A stretch of 64,000 bases of DNA from Marispirochaeta aestuarii (lineage in GTDB: Bacteria; Spirochaetota; Spirochaetia; JC444; Marispirochaetaceae): positions 124,001 to 188,000 of the forward strand of contig NZ_MWQY01000002.1 of assembly GCF_002087085.1 (NCBI RefSeq), read 5' to 3'. This document shows positions 61,685-64,000 of this stretch, one piece after another. Made by a program: the position numbers and the translations under genes. The notes below the pieces were generated by a model. That model saw nothing but the letters and a program-made list of their open reading frames with translations, made no database searches and had not been told where the DNA came from. How positions within the stretch are numbered: position 1 is the first letter of the stretch; each line of letters opens with the position of its first letter.

Positions 61685-63028
61685 TTACCGTAAAAGCGGT
61701 AACGCCTCAAGGTCGATTCCGTTACAGGCGATAATTTGCGCTTCCGTCAGATCCCCGGCGGTAAGTCCTTCGCCGTGGAGGACTACCGAACCGTCCACCT
61801 CCGGGGCGTGTATATACCCCCTGGCAAGGGCAAGTTCCTCTCCCTGAACGGGTTCGTCCACCAGGAGCCTCATGGGTTTCTTGACGAATCCGGACAGGAT
61901 CGCCCGGCTGATCTCCATCTGCAGGGCTTCCAGGCGTGGTTTCCGGGCGGCAGCGCGGAAACGGCTCCAGCGGGCCCGGGGAGTCCCGGCGTAGCCGGCC
62001 GCAGGGGTGTCTTCCTCGGGGGAATAGATAAAGAAACCGGCCCACAGAAAGCGGCCTGCTTTCAGGAAATCCTCCACCTCCCGGCGGTGACGACGGGTCT
62101 CCCCGGGAAAACCGAGAAGAATGGTGGTGCGAAAAACCGCTTCAGGAAGGAGTTTTCGGATCCGCGCAATAAGTTCAAGATAGGTGTCTGCAGTACCCCG
62201 ACGTCCCATGCGCCGGAGAATATCCTCTGAGGCATGCTGGAAGGGAATGTCAAAGTAGGGCAGAATCCTTGAATCCGCCTTCATGACGGGCAGGATCTCC
62301 TCAGGGAAGCGATCGGGGTGGATATAGAGAAGGCGCACCCAGAAATCCCCGGAAAGGGAGCTGATCCTCCGGAGCAGCTCAGGAAGCTCCTGAGCTCCCC
62401 TGTCCCGGCCGAAGGAAGCCAGGTCCTGGGCGACGAGGTTTATTTCGAATATTCCTCTGGACAGAAGTTCCTCAATCTCCTCCAGGATGTCCTCAATCCG
62501 CCGGCTGACAACCGGTCCCCGGATAAGGGGAATGGCGCAGTAACTGCAGCGGTTGTCACAGCCCTCGGCGATCTTTACGTAGGCCGTCCCCTTCGAGGAG
62601 AGAAGAAGGTTCCGTCGGAGCTCTCTGGGGGCATCAGGGAGGACCAGTACCGGCCGGCCGTCCTCTTCCAGTTCCCCCAGCACTCTTATAACCGCCTGAA
62701 GGTCCCGGTTGCCCGCGACGGCATCCGCTTCGGGAAGGGCCATGGTATGGGCATAACGCTGAGCGAGGCAGCCGGCAAGAACGATCTTCTTCTCGGGATA
62801 CCGGGCCTTGAGCTCCATGGTAACGGAGATCGATTCCTCCTTTGCCGGCTGAATAAAGCCGCAGGAGTTGACAATAATGGCGTCCGCAGCGGACTGGTCC
62901 TCCGTATACGCATACCCCTCATCTTCGAGGAGCCGGATAAGGTATTCCGCATCTACCTGGTTTTTTGCACAGCCCAGATTGACTATGGATACGGCATGTA
63001 TGGAGAAGGAGTTGTTATCGTGTGTCAT
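61685..63028 (-). CDS. rimO: Ribosomal protein S12 methylthiotransferase
   Basis: 447 residues. The UPF0004 domain (NLGCAKNQVDAEYLI, NSCGFIQPAKEESI) and radical-SAM domain with CxxxCxxC (EGCDNRCSYCAIPLIRGPVVSR) are followed by a TRAM domain. The GCAKNQVDAE and CGFIQPAKEE forms are those of RimO rather than MiaB. It modifies an aspartate of S12 using two [4Fe-4S] clusters. It lies between a RodZ-like gene and the helicase. Confidence 0.95.
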   Translation of the reverse strand: MTHDNNSFSIHAVSIVNLGCAKNQVDAEYLIRLLEDEGYAYTEDQSAADAIIVNSCGFIQPAKEESISVTMELKARYPEKKIVLAGCLAQRYAHTMALPEADAVAGNRDLQAVIRVLGELEEDGRPVLVLPDAPRELRRNLLLSSKGTAYVKIAEGCDNRCSYCAIPLIRGPVVSRRIEDILEEIEELLSRGIFEINLVAQDLASFGRDRGAQELPELLRRISSLSGDFWVRLLYIHPDRFPEEILPVMKADSRILPYFDIPFQHASEDILRRMGRRGTADTYLELIARIRKLLPEAVFRTTILLGFPGETRRHRREVEDFLKAGRFLWAGFFIYSPEEDTPAAGYAGTPRARWSRFRAAARKPRLEALQMEISRAILSGFVKKPMRLLVDEPVQGEELALARGYIHAPEVDGSVVLHGEGLTAGDLTEAQIIACNGIDLEALPLLR

Positions 63029-63044
63029 TAAGCCGGATTATCCC

Positions 63045-64000
63045 TCAGTACAGGGGGTAGAGAACCAGTTCGTACTCTCCGTCGGTGATCCGCCACTTCA
63101 GCAGCCGGGCTGTCACCTGTCCGGAGCGACCAAAGGAGACCTCTTCACCTTTTATTCGTCCCTGGACCGCCCCCCCGTTGGAAGCCCAGATCTTCAGGCT
63201 GTTGCTGAAATTGAGGCGCAGGACCTCATCCCGCTGAAAAAAGCGTTCCTGCCTGGGTTCGCCGTCGTATTCATAGCGGAACAGGCAGTTTCCCCGGAAG
63301 GATGCCGTCAGGGTTATTACCTCCGGAGAAGGCGCCCGGTACAGAACCTGGGGAGGAACCTCCCGGGAAGCCAGCTGAGTGGTCCCGACGGGAATATCCT
63401 CGGTTATTACTGCCGGCTGCTCAGGGCCTGTAACCGCCTTGTCCAGACGAAGAACCGTCGTGCCGGCAGCGGAATCTATGTCCCGCACCAGGAGATTCAG
63501 ATCATCCCGCCCGTCGCCGTTCAGATCGAGTCTCCGCTCTTCCCCGAGATTCAGGGAAGTCTCTTCTCCCGCCAGGGAAAGGCTCACCTGATCACCGGCT
63601 TCAAGCAGAGAAATGCTGTACTCCGGTCCAAGATCGGGGATTTCAATCCTGGTTCCCGTTTCAAAACGCTGTTCCACGATTTCATCTGTGAAAAGAAAAA
63701 GCGATTCATCCGCAGAAGCGGGAACTTCCCTGACCTGTTCCTGGGCTGCAGCTTCCCCGGCAGAGGAAGATACCGGCTTGTTCAGACGCGGAAAAAACAG
63801 AAACCCCGCGCCCACCGCAGCGAGAACAGTGAGCCCGATAAGGATTAGCAGGACCGGCGAGGGGCCCCGCTTTACCAGCAGCTCATCCATGGGGACCGGC
63901 TGTTCCTGAATCTTGAAATTCTTATACAGAGAGATCATCTCGTTAACATCGAGGCCCAGATAATCGCTGTAATTTCTCAGAAATCCGATCAAATACGGTT
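63045..64000 (-). CDS. RodZ-like helix-turn-helix membrane protein (5' end outside window)
   Basis: Frame open to the window edge. The visible part has the end of the HTH_25 domain (GFLRNYSDYLGLDVNEMISLYKNF), one membrane helix (VLLILIGLTVLAAVGAGFLFF) and a periplasmic region with two beta-rich modules, the last resembling DUF4115 (LTASFRGNCLFRYEYDGE, LNFSNSLKIWASNGGAVQG). RodZ links MreB to the envelope. The first residues are missing, so a complete assignment is limited. A TTG at 63992 is not the real start because the preceding codons (PY) continue the family pattern. Confidence 0.82.
   Translation of the reverse strand, partial: PYLIGFLRNYSDYLGLDVNEMISLYKNFKIQEQPVPMDELLVKRGPSPVLLILIGLTVLAAVGAGFLFFPRLNKPVSSSAGEAAAQEQVREVPASADESLFLFTDEIVEQRFETGTRIEIPDLGPEYSISLLEAGDQVSLSLAGEETSLNLGEERRLDLNGDGRDDLNLLVRDIDSAAGTTVLRLDKAVTGPEQPAVITEDIPVGTTQLASREVPPQVLYRAPSPEVITLTASFRGNCLFRYEYDGEPRQERFFQRDEVLRLNFSNSLKIWASNGGAVQGRIKGEEVSFGRSGQVTARLLKWRITDGEYELVLYPLY

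Overview
This 64 kb window looks like chromosomal DNA of a free-living, pigmented spirochaete of the Spirochaeta/Sediminispirochaeta type. That is an inference from gene content: a carotenoid cluster matching the hydroxytorulene pigments of facultative spirochaetes, an N-terminal-HTH response regulator, a GGDGT-type phosphofructokinase and several spirochaete-like orphan proteins. No rRNA, tRNA, phage, insertion sequence or CRISPR array was seen. Coding density is high, and only two stretches exceed 300 bases without a gene: 12926-13816 and 39393-39750.

Layout. 1-5586: the end of sufS, a TetR/methyltransferase pair with a clear operator-promoter, an SDR epimerase and a minus-strand lipid group (lipid kinase, unknown protein, PlsC). 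5608-12925: an FGGY sugar kinase, a DUF523-DUF1722 protein and a coupled minus-strand run (CopZ-like protein, response regulator, Met-rich sensor kinase, NusG-II protein, Gx-type transporter, EcfT-like protein, HD hydrolase). 12981-13735: five 150-153 bp tandem repeats. 13817-20730: a plus-strand operon (M29 aminopeptidase, J-protein, agmatinase-like enzyme, DUF1638-HyuA fusion, GH13_18 phosphorylase). 20782-25868: a Cache/PAS kinase with its lipoprotein partner, and a DEAD-box helicase. 25911-32069: serine dehydratase divergent from lrp-gcvT-gcvH-gcvPA-gcvPB. 32066-39392: sbcCD, an orphan gene and phosphofructokinase. 39751-47838: crtI-crtB-cyclase-crtD-cruF, a UbiB-family kinase and a convergent prenyl diphosphate synthase. 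47935-64000: an exported nitrilase-like protein, HAD phosphatase, OppA-like lipoprotein, UPF0158-GNAT protein, proS, eno, acylphosphatase, two receiver-domain proteins, recX-rpsI-rplM, ferredoxin, a PLP-enzyme-like remnant, a UvrD-family helicase, rimO and a truncated RodZ-like gene.

How genes work together. Serine dehydratase and the glycine cleavage system form a serine/glycine catabolic locus under an Lrp-type regulator. The carotenoid genes with the prenyl diphosphate synthase could make a monocyclic hydroxylated C40 carotenoid from C5/C15 precursors. PlsC and the lipid kinase act on phosphatidate metabolism. SbcC/SbcD, RecX and the UvrD-family helicase are DNA-repair functions.

The most notable non-protein signals are a set of promoters whose -10 box ends exactly 6 nt before a start codon (implying leaderless mRNAs), a hairpin that would bury the ribosome-binding site of the prenyl diphosphate synthase, and a tandem repeat array with alternating unit types.
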